From Paenibacillus oralis (GTDB lineage: Bacteria > Bacillota > Bacilli > Paenibacillales > Paenibacillaceae): 64,000 nt of DNA. The notes under the pieces were generated by a model that was not told the DNA's origin, did not search any database, and saw only the letters and a list, made by a program, of their open reading frames with translations. Of this stretch, positions 8,483 through 16,225 are shown piece by piece. How positions within the stretch are numbered: position 1 is the first letter of the stretch; every line of letters begins with the position of its first letter. Location of the stretch: the NCBI RefSeq assembly GCF_003863965.1, contig NZ_RRCN01000001.1, positions 2,800,527 to 2,864,526 on the forward strand. The letters are read 5' to 3'. The position numbers were made by a program, and so were the translations under genes.

Positions 8483-9568
8483 TTAATTGGCAAACGTGTA
8501 GCTGTCGTTCGTTTTATGAAGCAGTTGTTTAAAGCCGGAGGTCGCGTACAGCTTTTTGTCTTTCGTAATGAACAGGGCTTCCGTATTCGGTGTGTTTTCG
8601 ATAAATTCCAGGCCCTTGTCGATCCCCAGCACGAACAAGGTTGTGGAGAGGGCGTCGGCGTCCGCCGATTTATCGGTCACGATCGTGACGCTGCTGATCC
8701 CGTTGTCCACCGGATAACCGGTTGTAGGATCAAGAATATGCTGGTACAGCTTGCCGTTTTCGATAAAAAACCGCTCATAAATGCCGGAGGTCACAATTGT
8801 CTTATCGTTCACCCGAAGGGTGCCGATCGGGTTTCCGCGCTCTTTATCCGGATCTTGGATGCCGATGTTCCATTCGTCGCCGTTTGGCTTTGTACCCATC
8901 GCGTAGACGTTGCCGCCGAGGTCGATGATCGCGCTGTGAAAGCCCTGCTCCGCCAAATAATCGTAAATCCGGTCAGCGGCGAACCCTTTGCCGATCGAAC
9001 CGAGGTCGATGGACATGCCTTTTTCTTGAAGATAAATCTCCTGCGCCGCCTCGTTCATCTCGATTTTGCGGTAATCGGTCAAGCGTTTCGCCTCGGCGAT
9101 TTCTTCCTCCGGAGGGACGTGAGCGCCTTCATGGCCGATGTTCCACAGGCTGACCAGGTTGCCGATGGCAGGGTCAAACTGGCCGTCTGTCCGCTTGGCG
9201 TAATCGAGCGCTTTGGTTACGAGATTAAACGTGTCGGCAGAAACCTTGACCGGAGCGATGCCGGAGCTCGCGTTCACTTTGGAAATTTCGCTGCTGCTGT
9301 CGGTGCGGCTGATGCGGCTGTCGATTTCTTTAAGCAGGGCATCCAGGTCTTTGAAATTTTGCTCGGTGGCCCGGTCGTCGTAAATCCGTACGGTCACCAC
9401 CGTATCAAATATAAAATACGTCTCCGATTTCGGCTGAACAACGTTTGCTTGCGGCGTTTTCGCGTCTATGGCCCCGTCTGCCGCGCTGCCCGAGCCGCTG
9501 CAGCCGCCGAGCAGCGCAGCTGCCAAAACGAGGGTGAAAAGCAGAATGGCCGTTTTGTTCTTGTTCAT
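8483..9568 (-). CDS. apbE: ApbE-type FAD:protein FMN transferase lipoprotein (FmnB role)
   Basis: A 361-residue lipoprotein (lipobox LLGGC) with an ApbE domain. The FAD-binding and Mg-binding motifs are visible (SIDLGSIGKGFAADR, DLGGNVYAMG, HILDPTTGYPVDNG). By family knowledge it takes FMN from FAD and links it covalently to Thr/Ser of acceptor proteins outside the membrane; in the Listeria electron-transfer system this is FmnB, which loads PplA. A candidate acceptor lies at 27294-28205. The start at 9568 is chosen over an in-frame upstream ATG because it has AAGAAGG and begins the signal peptide directly. It is divergent from eetA, and the shared spacer carries Fnr-like boxes. Confidence 0.9.
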   Translation of the reverse strand: MNKNKTAILLFTLVLAAALLGGCSGSGSAADGAIDAKTPQANVVQPKSETYFIFDTVVTVRIYDDRATEQNFKDLDALLKEIDSRISRTDSSSEISKVNASSGIAPVKVSADTFNLVTKALDYAKRTDGQFDPAIGNLVSLWNIGHEGAHVPPEEEIAEAKRLTDYRKIEMNEAAQEIYLQEKGMSIDLGSIGKGFAADRIYDYLAEQGFHSAIIDLGGNVYAMGTKPNGDEWNIGIQDPDKERGNPIGTLRVNDKTIVTSGIYERFFIENGKLYQHILDPTTGYPVDNGISSVTIVTDKSADADALSTTLFVLGIDKGLEFIENTPNTEALFITKDKKLYATSGFKQLLHKTNDSYTFAN

Positions 9569-9605
9569 GATCGCAGCCTTCTTTCTGTCCGGTAATGTCG
9601 CCTTG

Positions 9606-9649
9606 AGTGTAACAAACATCACTGCACTACCAAAGTGATTTTTTTCACA
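9606..9649 (-). promoter_or_regulatory. apbE promoter with Fnr/Crp-type box
   Basis: AGTGA-TTTTTT-TCACA (9634-9649) matches 9 of 10 informative bases of TGTGA-N6-TCACA. On the minus strand an extended -10 (TGT-TACACT, hexamer at 9611-9606) puts the box centre near -42.5, close to the class II activator position. A weaker box (8 of 10) at 9655-9670 lies 21 bp, about two helical turns, away. The -35 region is poor, consistent with activator dependence. Confidence 0.6.
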
Positions 9650-9747
9650 ATATAACTGATCTTTTTCACACTAAATCCACCTTTCAAATTCCATAAAATG
9701 TATGACCAAGTGATGATTTTGTGAAATGCGGGAGGCAGGGGTGAGGA

Positions 9748-9791
9748 TGAGATATTTGTCACATTTGAAGACGAAAGGCAGCATGTATAAT
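9748..9791 (+). promoter_or_regulatory. eetA promoter with Fnr/Crp-type box
   Basis: TGAGA-TATTTG-TCACA (9748-9763) matches TGTGA-N6-TCACA at 9 of 10 bases. A perfect -10 TATAAT lies at 9786-9791 without a good -35. If transcription starts at about 9798 the box is centred at -42.5. The leader would be about 49 nt. Confidence 0.6.
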
Positions 9792-9846
9792 GGGTTCATC
9801 TAAGATTTATATAATCAAAAAATTAGGAAAGTTTGGAGAGTTTGCC

Positions 9847-10239
9847 ATGAAGCGCGGAGATATCCTGTTGATCGGATTGGTGGTCGCCATCGCCTTGGCA
9901 TTTCTCGTGCCCAGGTGGCTTGGCGGCGATTCAAGTGAAAAAGTTCACAAAAATGGCGAGCGCGTGGCCAACATTACGGTTGACGGGAAGTTGTATAAAA
10001 CTGTGGAGCTGACTAAGGAAGAACAAACCGTGGAAATCAAAACCGAATACGGCTACAACCTGTTAAAAATCCACGATTACGGCATTGAAATGACTGACGC
10101 CGATTGTCCGGATAAATTGTGCCTGACTTTCGGGTTCATCGACCGCAACGGCGGAACGATCGTCTGCCTGCCGCACAAGCTGATGGTCGAGGTTGTGGCC
10201 GCCGGGGAAGGGGACGATCTGGATGCCGTCGTTAAATGA
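9847..10239 (+). CDS. eetA: NusG domain II-like membrane protein, EetA
   Basis: A 130-residue protein with one N-terminal membrane helix (residues ~4-23) and an external NusG_II domain. The domain shows the pattern DCPDKLC...GGTIVCLPHK with three cysteines, as in EetA of the Listeria flavin-based electron transfer locus. By family knowledge EetA is needed for extracellular electron transfer, but its reaction is unsettled. The start at 9847 (TTGGAGAG ribosome site) is preferred over the ATG at 9790, which overlaps the predicted -10. The next gene overlaps by 17 bp, so eetA, eetB and the ECF genes form one operon. Confidence 0.85.
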   Translation: MKRGDILLIGLVVAIALAFLVPRWLGGDSSEKVHKNGERVANITVDGKLYKTVELTKEEQTVEIKTEYGYNLLKIHDYGIEMTDADCPDKLCLTFGFIDRNGGTIVCLPHKLMVEVVAAGEGDDLDAVVK

Positions 10240-10771
10240 AACGTCCAATCTGATATTGAAAAGAACGGTGATCGTGGCGATTTTTGCGGCGGTGGCGGTC
10301 GTGCTTAGCCTGGTGGAATCGATAATTCCCGTCAACATGGGCGTTCCGGGCGCCAAGCTGGGTCTCGCCAACATTATGGTGCTGACGTGCTTGTATTTCC
10401 TCAGAACCCGGGACGCGTTCATGATGGTGCTGCTTAAAACGCTGCTGACGGCGTTTGTTTTCGGTACGTTTTCCAGCTTCTTGTTCAGCATCATGGGGGC
10501 TTTGTTCAGTTTTGCGGCGATGTGGTTCCTGCTCCTTATCGGACGGAAGCGGCTTAGCCTGATCGGCATCAGCACGGTAGGAGGGATCGCCCACAATGTC
10601 GGGCAGTTGACGACGGCCTCCCTCTATTTTCACACGACGGGAATCTTCTATTATTTGCCGATGCTGCTGCTTATGGGCGTGCTCACCGGCATTGCCGTCG
10701 GGATCGCGGTCAGGTATCTGATTCCCTCGCTGTCGAAGCTGGAGCTGTTCAGCGGTTTTGTGCCGGAATAG
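10223..10771 (+). CDS. eetB: Gx transporter family membrane protein, EetB
   Basis: A 182-residue integral membrane protein with five or six helices and the family signature PGAKLGLANI near residue 46. Databases often call it heptaprenyl diphosphate synthase component I, which is misleading: the fold resembles ECF S-components. EetB is paired with EetA in flavin-based electron transfer loci. The start at 10223 (GGGGAAGGGG) is chosen over an ATG at 10193. It sits directly before ECF ATPases and EcfT, so it may be the membrane partner that uses that energizing module; this is inference. Confidence 0.85.
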   Translation: MPSLNETSNLILKRTVIVAIFAAVAVVLSLVESIIPVNMGVPGAKLGLANIMVLTCLYFLRTRDAFMMVLLKTLLTAFVFGTFSSFLFSIMGALFSFAAMWFLLLIGRKRLSLIGISTVGGIAHNVGQLTTASLYFHTTGIFYYLPMLLLMGVLTGIAVGIAVRYLIPSLSKLELFSGFVPE

Positions 10772-10836
10772 CATTTGACCCGCCTTACGTCTGCCGGCCC
10801 GCGTGCCGGATCAAGGGAGAAGGGAGCGGAGAGAAA

Positions 10837-11682
10837 ATGGAGAACAACGGATTCGCTTATGAAGTGCAGCAGGTCTCTTTCGCTTATGATCCGGCAAGTC
10901 CGGTGCTTGGCGATGTAAGCTTAAACATCCCTTGGGGCGGCTGGGTTTCCCTGGTTGGCGCCAACGGCTGCGGCAAATCGACGCTGGCCAAACTGCTCGG
11001 CGGTTTGCTTGCCGCAAACGCCGGAACCATCCTGGTGGGGGGCGTGCCGCTTGACCGGGAGACCGCGCCTGATCTGCGGCGGCGCATCGGCATGGTTTTT
11101 CAGAATCCGGACAATCAGTTTATCGGCGCGACCGTGGAGGAGGATATCGCCTTCGGCTTGGAGGGGCGGTGCCTGCCCCGGGAGGAAATGCGGCGCCGCG
11201 TCCGGGAATATGCGGAAAAGCTGCGGATCGGCCATCTGCTGACCAAACACCCTGCGGAATTGTCCGGAGGGCAGAAGCAGCGGGTGGCCGTCACTGCGAT
11301 TCTGGCGATGGAGCCGGACATCGTTATTTTTGACGAGGCCTCGTCTATGCTCGATGAGAAGGCGAGAGGGGAACTGCTTGGCATCCTGCGGGATATGCGG
11401 GATTGCGGGCGGTATACGATGGTGTCGATCACCCATGACGCCGAAGAGATTTTGGCCGCCGACCGGGCGATCGTGCTTGGCGGAGGAACGGTTGCCGCCG
11501 ATCTCCCGCCGGAGGAATTGTTCCGGGACGAGGCGCTGCTCAGCTCCTGCCGTCTGATTCCCCCTTTCCGGATGAGGCTGAGGCGGGAGCTGGAGCGGCG
11601 GGGGATTTCCGCCTCGGAAGGTTTGGCGTGGGGCGGCAAAGAGGAGGCATCCTGGTTATGGCCATTCATTTCGAGCAAGTGA
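10837..11682 (+). CDS. ecfA1: ECF transporter ATPase 1
   Basis: A 281-residue ABC ATPase of the energy-coupling factor class. Walker A is GANGCGKST, the Q-loop lies in MVFQNPDNQF, the signature is LSGGQKQR and Walker B is IVIFDEASSMLD (most relatives have DEAT). It should pair with EcfA2 and drive EcfT. The stop overlaps the EcfA2 start by 25 bp. This copy is linked to eetAB rather than to the ribosomal protein genes where Firmicutes normally keep ecfA1A2T, so it is likely a specialised second set. Confidence 0.9.
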   Translation: MENNGFAYEVQQVSFAYDPASPVLGDVSLNIPWGGWVSLVGANGCGKSTLAKLLGGLLAANAGTILVGGVPLDRETAPDLRRRIGMVFQNPDNQFIGATVEEDIAFGLEGRCLPREEMRRRVREYAEKLRIGHLLTKHPAELSGGQKQRVAVTAILAMEPDIVIFDEASSMLDEKARGELLGILRDMRDCGRYTMVSITHDAEEILAADRAIVLGGGTVAADLPPEELFRDEALLSSCRLIPPFRMRLRRELERRGISASEGLAWGGKEEASWLWPFISSK

Positions 11683-12815
11683 GCTTTGCATACGATGATC
11701 GCAGCCTGTGGCGGCACAGCGCGCTGGAGAACGTAACCCTGCATGTGGCGCGCGGCGCCTTTGCGGCGATCGCCGGCGCTTCCGGTTCGGGAAAGTCGAC
11801 GCTGATGCAGCTTTTCAACGGGCTGCTGAAACCGACGGCCGGCAAAGTCCGGGTGCTGGACGTTACGCTGCAGGCCGGGGAAAAGGCGTCCGGGATGCGG
11901 GAGCTGCGGCGCAGGGTAGGACTGGTGTTCCAATTCCCGGAGCAGCAGCTGTTTGAAGATACGGTGGAGAAGGATCTGTGCTTTGGGCCGCTAAATTTCG
12001 GATGTCCGGCGGCCGAAGCCAGGGAGCGGGCCAGCCGGGCGCTGGCCCTGGTCGGGCTGGACGATTCGTTCCTGGCGCGCAATCCGTTTCATTTGAGCGG
12101 CGGGCAAATGCGCAAAGTGGCGATCGCCTCGGTGCTGGCGATGGAGCCGGACGTCATTGCGCTCGATGAGCCGACGGCGACGCTCGATCCGCAAAGCCGG
12201 GCCGAACTGGCCGGGATGCTGTCCCGGCTGCACCGGGAACAAGGCAAGACGTTGATCGTCGTCACCCATCGTATGGAGGAAATGCTTCCGTACGCAGAGC
12301 GGTGGATCGTCATGAACGAGGGGCGGATCGCATTTCAGGGGACGCCGGGCGAACTGGTGCGGGAAGCCGTGAGGCTGGAGGCGGAAGGGCTGAAGCTTCC
12401 CGACAGCATCCATTGTTGGCGGGCGGTGAGCGCACGATTTGGGCTGGAGGCGGAGGAGCCCTGCCTGACGGCGGAGGCGCTGGCCGAGCGGCTGGCGCGG
12501 CTCATGCCGCGAACGCAGCCGGCGGTGGCGGGGAACGCGGTGATGAACAAGGCGGGGGGCGTGCCGGAGAACGCCGCGGTGCCTTCGGTAATGCCAGGGA
12601 ATACCGCAGAGCTACCCGCCGTGCTACCCGCCGTGCCGGGTACGGAGAGTCAGCGTCCTGTTCCGGCCGCAGCAGTGCTAGGACTGGGGCCGGAAGCCGT
12701 CAAAGCAAAGTCGGTTCTGGAAGAAAAGACAGTTCAGGCAGCTGCGGCAGGACGGCCGGGCACGGAACAAGCGGTGTTTGCGGTCCGCGGCGCGGCAAGA
12801 GAGGGGGGCGGATGA
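11658..12815 (+). CDS. ecfA2: ECF transporter ATPase 2 with long C-terminal extension
   Basis: A 385-residue ABC ATPase: Walker A GASGSGKST, Q-loop VFQFPEQQLF, signature LSGGQMRK, Walker B VIALDEPTATLD. Typical EcfA2 proteins are ~280-290 residues. Here the final ~100 residues (from about 12490) are Ala/Pro/Gly/Val-rich low-complexity sequence without a recognisable domain. The start at 11658 has AGGAGG about 10 bp upstream. The stop overlaps the region of the EcfT start (GGATGACATG). It works with EcfA1 to energise EcfT; the role of the tail is unknown. Confidence 0.88.
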   Translation: MAIHFEQVSFAYDDRSLWRHSALENVTLHVARGAFAAIAGASGSGKSTLMQLFNGLLKPTAGKVRVLDVTLQAGEKASGMRELRRRVGLVFQFPEQQLFEDTVEKDLCFGPLNFGCPAAEARERASRALALVGLDDSFLARNPFHLSGGQMRKVAIASVLAMEPDVIALDEPTATLDPQSRAELAGMLSRLHREQGKTLIVVTHRMEEMLPYAERWIVMNEGRIAFQGTPGELVREAVRLEAEGLKLPDSIHCWRAVSARFGLEAEEPCLTAEALAERLARLMPRTQPAVAGNAVMNKAGGVPENAAVPSVMPGNTAELPAVLPAVPGTESQRPVPAAAVLGLGPEAVKAKSVLEEKTVQAAAAGRPGTEQAVFAVRGAAREGGG

Positions 12816-12816
12816 C

Positions 12817-13617
12817 ATGCGGAACAAACTGCTGTTCGGACGCTGCATCGACACCGGCTCGTGGGTGCACGGCGTTGATCCCCGGGCGAAGCTGACCGGG
12901 ATGCTGCTGTACCTTGTCGCGATCGTGGCCGTCGGATCGTGGGCGGCGCTTGGCGCGGCGGCGGCGTTTTCCGCCGCATACATGCTGGCGACAAAAATAC
13001 CGCTCAAATATTACGTCAAGGCGGCGAAGCCGCTTTGGACGTTGATGGCGTTCATCTTTGTCGTTCAGTGCTTGACGGTGCGGGGCGGAGCGGAGCTGTG
13101 GCGCGTCGGATCCTGGACGCTATATGCCGATGGGGTAAGCAGCGGGCTGCTGGCGGCCGTACGGATGGGGCTGCTGGTCTCTTTTACCGCGCTGTTGACG
13201 TTTACCACGACGCCGGGCCTGCTGAACCAGGGCCTAAGCGGTGTGCTGAAGCCGCTTGGGCGGATCGGCATACGATCGGAGCGGCTCACGCTGATGATGA
13301 GCATCGCACTGCGGTTCATCCCAACGATTCTCGATGAAACCCACAAAATCCTCAAAGCGCAGGCGGCCCGCGGCGCGGACCTGAAAGAGCTGCCCTGGAA
13401 GGAGAAAGGGCGGCTGCTCGTGTCGCTGCTCGTGCCGGTCACGGTCAGCGCGTTTCGCCGGGCGGAGGAGCTGGTGTTGTCGATGGAAGCCAGGGGTTTC
13501 GTCATCGGCGCGCCGCGCACGGAATATCACCTGCTGACATGGAAGAGCCTGGATACGTGGTTCGTGGTATCCTACGCGCTTTTGGCCGCTGCCGTTGTTG
13601 GTTGCCGTTTTTTGTAA
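12817..13617 (+). CDS. ecfT: ECF transporter transmembrane subunit EcfT (FmnA-like candidate)
   Basis: A 266-residue membrane subunit with about five helices and the EcfT coupling motifs near the end (AQAARGADL and SMEARGF, each an A-R-G type motif contacting the ATPases). The start at 12817 lies one base after the EcfA2 stop. In Listeria, FmnA is an EcfT paralogue that uses EcfA ATPases and RibU to move FAD outward for ApbE. Linkage to eetAB here suggests the same job, but ordinary vitamin uptake with an S-component encoded elsewhere is the alternative. The stop codon is part of a 17-bp terminal inverted repeat. Confidence 0.85.
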   Translation: MRNKLLFGRCIDTGSWVHGVDPRAKLTGMLLYLVAIVAVGSWAALGAAAAFSAAYMLATKIPLKYYVKAAKPLWTLMAFIFVVQCLTVRGGAELWRVGSWTLYADGVSSGLLAAVRMGLLVSFTALLTFTTTPGLLNQGLSGVLKPLGRIGIRSERLTLMMSIALRFIPTILDETHKILKAQAARGADLKELPWKEKGRLLVSLLVPVTVSAFRRAEELVLSMEARGFVIGAPRTEYHLLTWKSLDTWFVVSYALLAAAVVGCRFL

Positions 13618-13906
13618 CTCAACTTTCGTAGTATGAAATTGCCAAGTAAGCGTTGATGTAACTGGACAAAGCGGCTATCCTGTAGTTGCAAAAAGTACAG
13701 TTACTTTTCCTGAAATGCTGCCATAGCACTTGAATAAGTGTAAAACCTGCAATTACTCCGCTATCTTTCGAAAAAGAGACCAAGAGACGAGAAGATAGTT
13801 GTATGAAATGCAATTAAACGAATGATTGAGTAGATGGATATAAAGTTAGTTGTATGATTTGCAATTAATGGTCAGAGCCAATTTTGGCTCTGCGAAAGTT
13901 GAGTTA
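13615..13906 (+). repeat. Four-module intergenic repeat, family E, copy 1, with terminal inverted repeats
   Basis: Ends are a 17-bp inverted repeat with one mismatch: TAACTCAACTTTCGTAG (13615-13631) and CTGCGAAAGTTGAGTTA (13890-13906). Inside are modules resembling TAGTTGCAAAAAGTACAGTT at about 13682-13706 and 13732-13756, and the inverted sense at 13793-13817 and 13845-13869. A 9-bp hairpin (CAGAGCCAA / TTGGCTCTG, 13873-13892) lies near the right end. The left end includes the ecfT stop codon. No gene is seen in this gap. Confidence 0.65.
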
Positions 13907-13992
13907 TGGTTTTCAAGCTTATTAGAGATAACCGTGCAATGTATTGGATATTGGATAGCCGATAAATGACTAGCGATGAGGGGGAGGACGCG

Positions 13993-16077
13993 GTGGCGCG
14001 TTATTTTAACGGAAGAGAAGTTGAACTATTGGCTCCAACGGGAACCTTCGAGATTTTCAAAAAAGTGATCGATGCAGGTTGCGACGCGGTTTATTTCGGA
14101 GGCCCCAGCCTCAATATGCGTCTGATGCGCAAAGGCTACAATTTCAGCCTGGAGGAAATTACCGAAGCGGTGCGGATGGCTCATGAACGGGGAAAAAAAG
14201 CGTACGTCACGGTCAACAACCTGCTGAACGAAAGCGAGCTGGACGAGGCGCGGGCGTATTTGCGTTTTCTGGAGAGCGCCGGACCGGATGCGATTATTGT
14301 GCAGGATTTTGCCGTCCTGGCGCTGATTAAGGAGATGGGGCTGGGGATCAAAGTCCATTCCTCGGTCATGATGAACGTGCATAATGTGGAGATGGTCCGG
14401 GCTTTGCAGGAAATGGGCGTAACCCGGGTCGTCACATCGCGTGAAATGGATCTTGCGGCAACCCGTTACCTGCAGCAGGCGACCGGAATGGAGCTGGAAT
14501 ATTTCGTGCACGGGGACATGTGCTCGGTGCATGGCGCGAACTGTTATTTCAGCTCGATGGTATTCGGCATGAGCAGCAATCGGGGCAAATGCATGAAGCC
14601 GTGCCGCTGGGATTACCGCGTCAAAAAAGACGGCTACGTATATCCGGCGGAATATCCTTTGGCCGTCAAAGACATGTTCATGTACGAGCACATCCCGGAG
14701 CTGATTCACGGCGGCATTACCTCCTTTAAAATCGAAGGACGCATGCGCGACGCCGATTTTGTTCTGACGCTGGTAAACGCCTACGGCGACGCCATCGACC
14801 GTTACATTGCCGATCCGGTCGGCTTTGAACGCAGCCGCGACACGGAGCTGCTGTACCAAAACCGCAAGCGCGATTTCTCCACCGCTTACGCGTTTGGCCG
14901 GCCGGGGTTAGCGAACATCAACCGCCGTTACGAAGGGACCGGCAAGTTTTACAGCACCGGCAAAGTGTTTAGCACGCCGACGCAGGAGCGGGAGCTGAGC
15001 GCGGGACGGATTGAGGCGATTCGGGCAGGGCTGGATAAAGCGCGGCATCGGGAGCAGGGGGAAGGAGCACGTCGTTCGGGCAGTGCGGCCGCAGCGGATG
15101 CCGGCTCCGCGGAGGTCTCCGTGCACGTAAACAATACGGCGCAGGCTAAAGCCGCGCTGAAGTCCGGAGCCGACCACGTTTATTTGTCCGGCGACGTATT
15201 TGAACCGGACCGCCCGTTTACGAAGGCCGACGTCAAGGAGCTTGCTGAACTTAAGGGGAAGACGAAGCTGTATCTGTGCCTGCCGCGGATGATGAACGAG
15301 CTGCAGTTTGAGATTTACGACGCCCTTTTGTCCGGGGAACATCTGCCGCTCGACGGCCTAATGGTGACGAATTTGGGGGCGATCCGCAAATTTGCCGGCA
15401 AGGGATATCCGTTGATCGGCGATTTTAATCTGAACGTGTACAACAGATTGTCCGCCGATTTTTACCGGGGGCTGGGCCTGGCCCGGATGACGGCGTCCAT
15501 GGAGCTTCCGCCGAACGATCTTGCGGCGCTGCTGGCCGAGGCGCCCGGAACGCTGGAGGTTATAGTCCACGGCTCCCCGGCGATCATGTACATGGAGCAT
15601 GACCTGTATGAAAATACGGAGGTGTTCGAACCGATTGCCGAAGAAGACAACCATTATGTCAGCAACCACATCCTCGTATTGAAAACCGACAAGGGCGAAA
15701 ACCCGGTTTACCGGGACGTATACGGCCGCAACCATCTGATGCTCGCGAAGGAGCTGTGCCTGCTGCCGGTCGTGAAAGAATTGACCGCTGCCGGGGCGTC
15801 CGTGCTGCGGATTGAAGGGGCGACCTATCGTCCGGAAGAGTTGGAGCGGATCGTGAAGGCGTACAAAAACGCCGCGGCGGCCCCCGACACGGCGGAGGCG
15901 GAGTTTGCGCGCCTAACGCCGGTCTATGCCGGTTATACGCTGGGCGCGCTGCAGTTCGACGGCGGCAGCGCCGGCGGAGCGGCGGAGGCGGCAGCCGCAA
16001 AAGAGGCCGCAGGAACAAACGTGAAGGCAGGTACACAGGAGGAGACGAGAACAAAAGAGGTTGCGGGAACCAATTAG
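13993..16077 (+). CDS. U32 family (UbiU/RlhA-like) iron-sulfur protein
   Basis: A ~694-residue U32 'peptidase' family protein. The N-terminal barrel begins VELLAPTGTFE and contains the U32 signature EYFVHGDMC...CYFSS...SSNRGKCMKPCRW; its four cysteines (codons at 14521, 14542, 14590, 14602) match the [4Fe-4S] ligands of UbiU/UbiV/RlhA. A second half follows, then a charged Ala/Glu/Thr-rich tail. Characterised members take part in O2-independent quinone or tRNA/rRNA hydroxylation rather than proteolysis. GTG at 13993 is chosen because GAGGGGGAGG precedes it. Downstream are an aminotransferase and a UbiA prenyltransferase, so a role in quinone synthesis is plausible but unproven. Confidence 0.8.
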   Translation: MARYFNGREVELLAPTGTFEIFKKVIDAGCDAVYFGGPSLNMRLMRKGYNFSLEEITEAVRMAHERGKKAYVTVNNLLNESELDEARAYLRFLESAGPDAIIVQDFAVLALIKEMGLGIKVHSSVMMNVHNVEMVRALQEMGVTRVVTSREMDLAATRYLQQATGMELEYFVHGDMCSVHGANCYFSSMVFGMSSNRGKCMKPCRWDYRVKKDGYVYPAEYPLAVKDMFMYEHIPELIHGGITSFKIEGRMRDADFVLTLVNAYGDAIDRYIADPVGFERSRDTELLYQNRKRDFSTAYAFGRPGLANINRRYEGTGKFYSTGKVFSTPTQERELSAGRIEAIRAGLDKARHREQGEGARRSGSAAAADAGSAEVSVHVNNTAQAKAALKSGADHVYLSGDVFEPDRPFTKADVKELAELKGKTKLYLCLPRMMNELQFEIYDALLSGEHLPLDGLMVTNLGAIRKFAGKGYPLIGDFNLNVYNRLSADFYRGLGLARMTASMELPPNDLAALLAEAPGTLEVIVHGSPAIMYMEHDLYENTEVFEPIAEEDNHYVSNHILVLKTDKGENPVYRDVYGRNHLMLAKELCLLPVVKELTAAGASVLRIEGATYRPEELERIVKAYKNAAAAPDTAEAEFARLTPVYAGYTLGALQFDGGSAGGAAEAAAAKEAAGTNVKAGTQEETRTKEVAGTN

Positions 16078-16225
16078 GCAGCCGTTACAACAAACTAGGC
16101 GGCCGTTACTCAAACGGTGTCGGCGGCGTGCTCGTAAGCGAGCGTCGTTTGCGGGGCAGGCTAGAGCGAATGCGCTGCGCTTGCTCCCTTTCATGACATA
16201 CTCAACAGAAGGGAAGCGGAAAATT

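Noticed and set aside
8516-9595. 359-residue open frame on the plus strand opposite apbE
   Set aside because: It is the complement of a clear ApbE gene with lipobox and motifs; no ribosome site.
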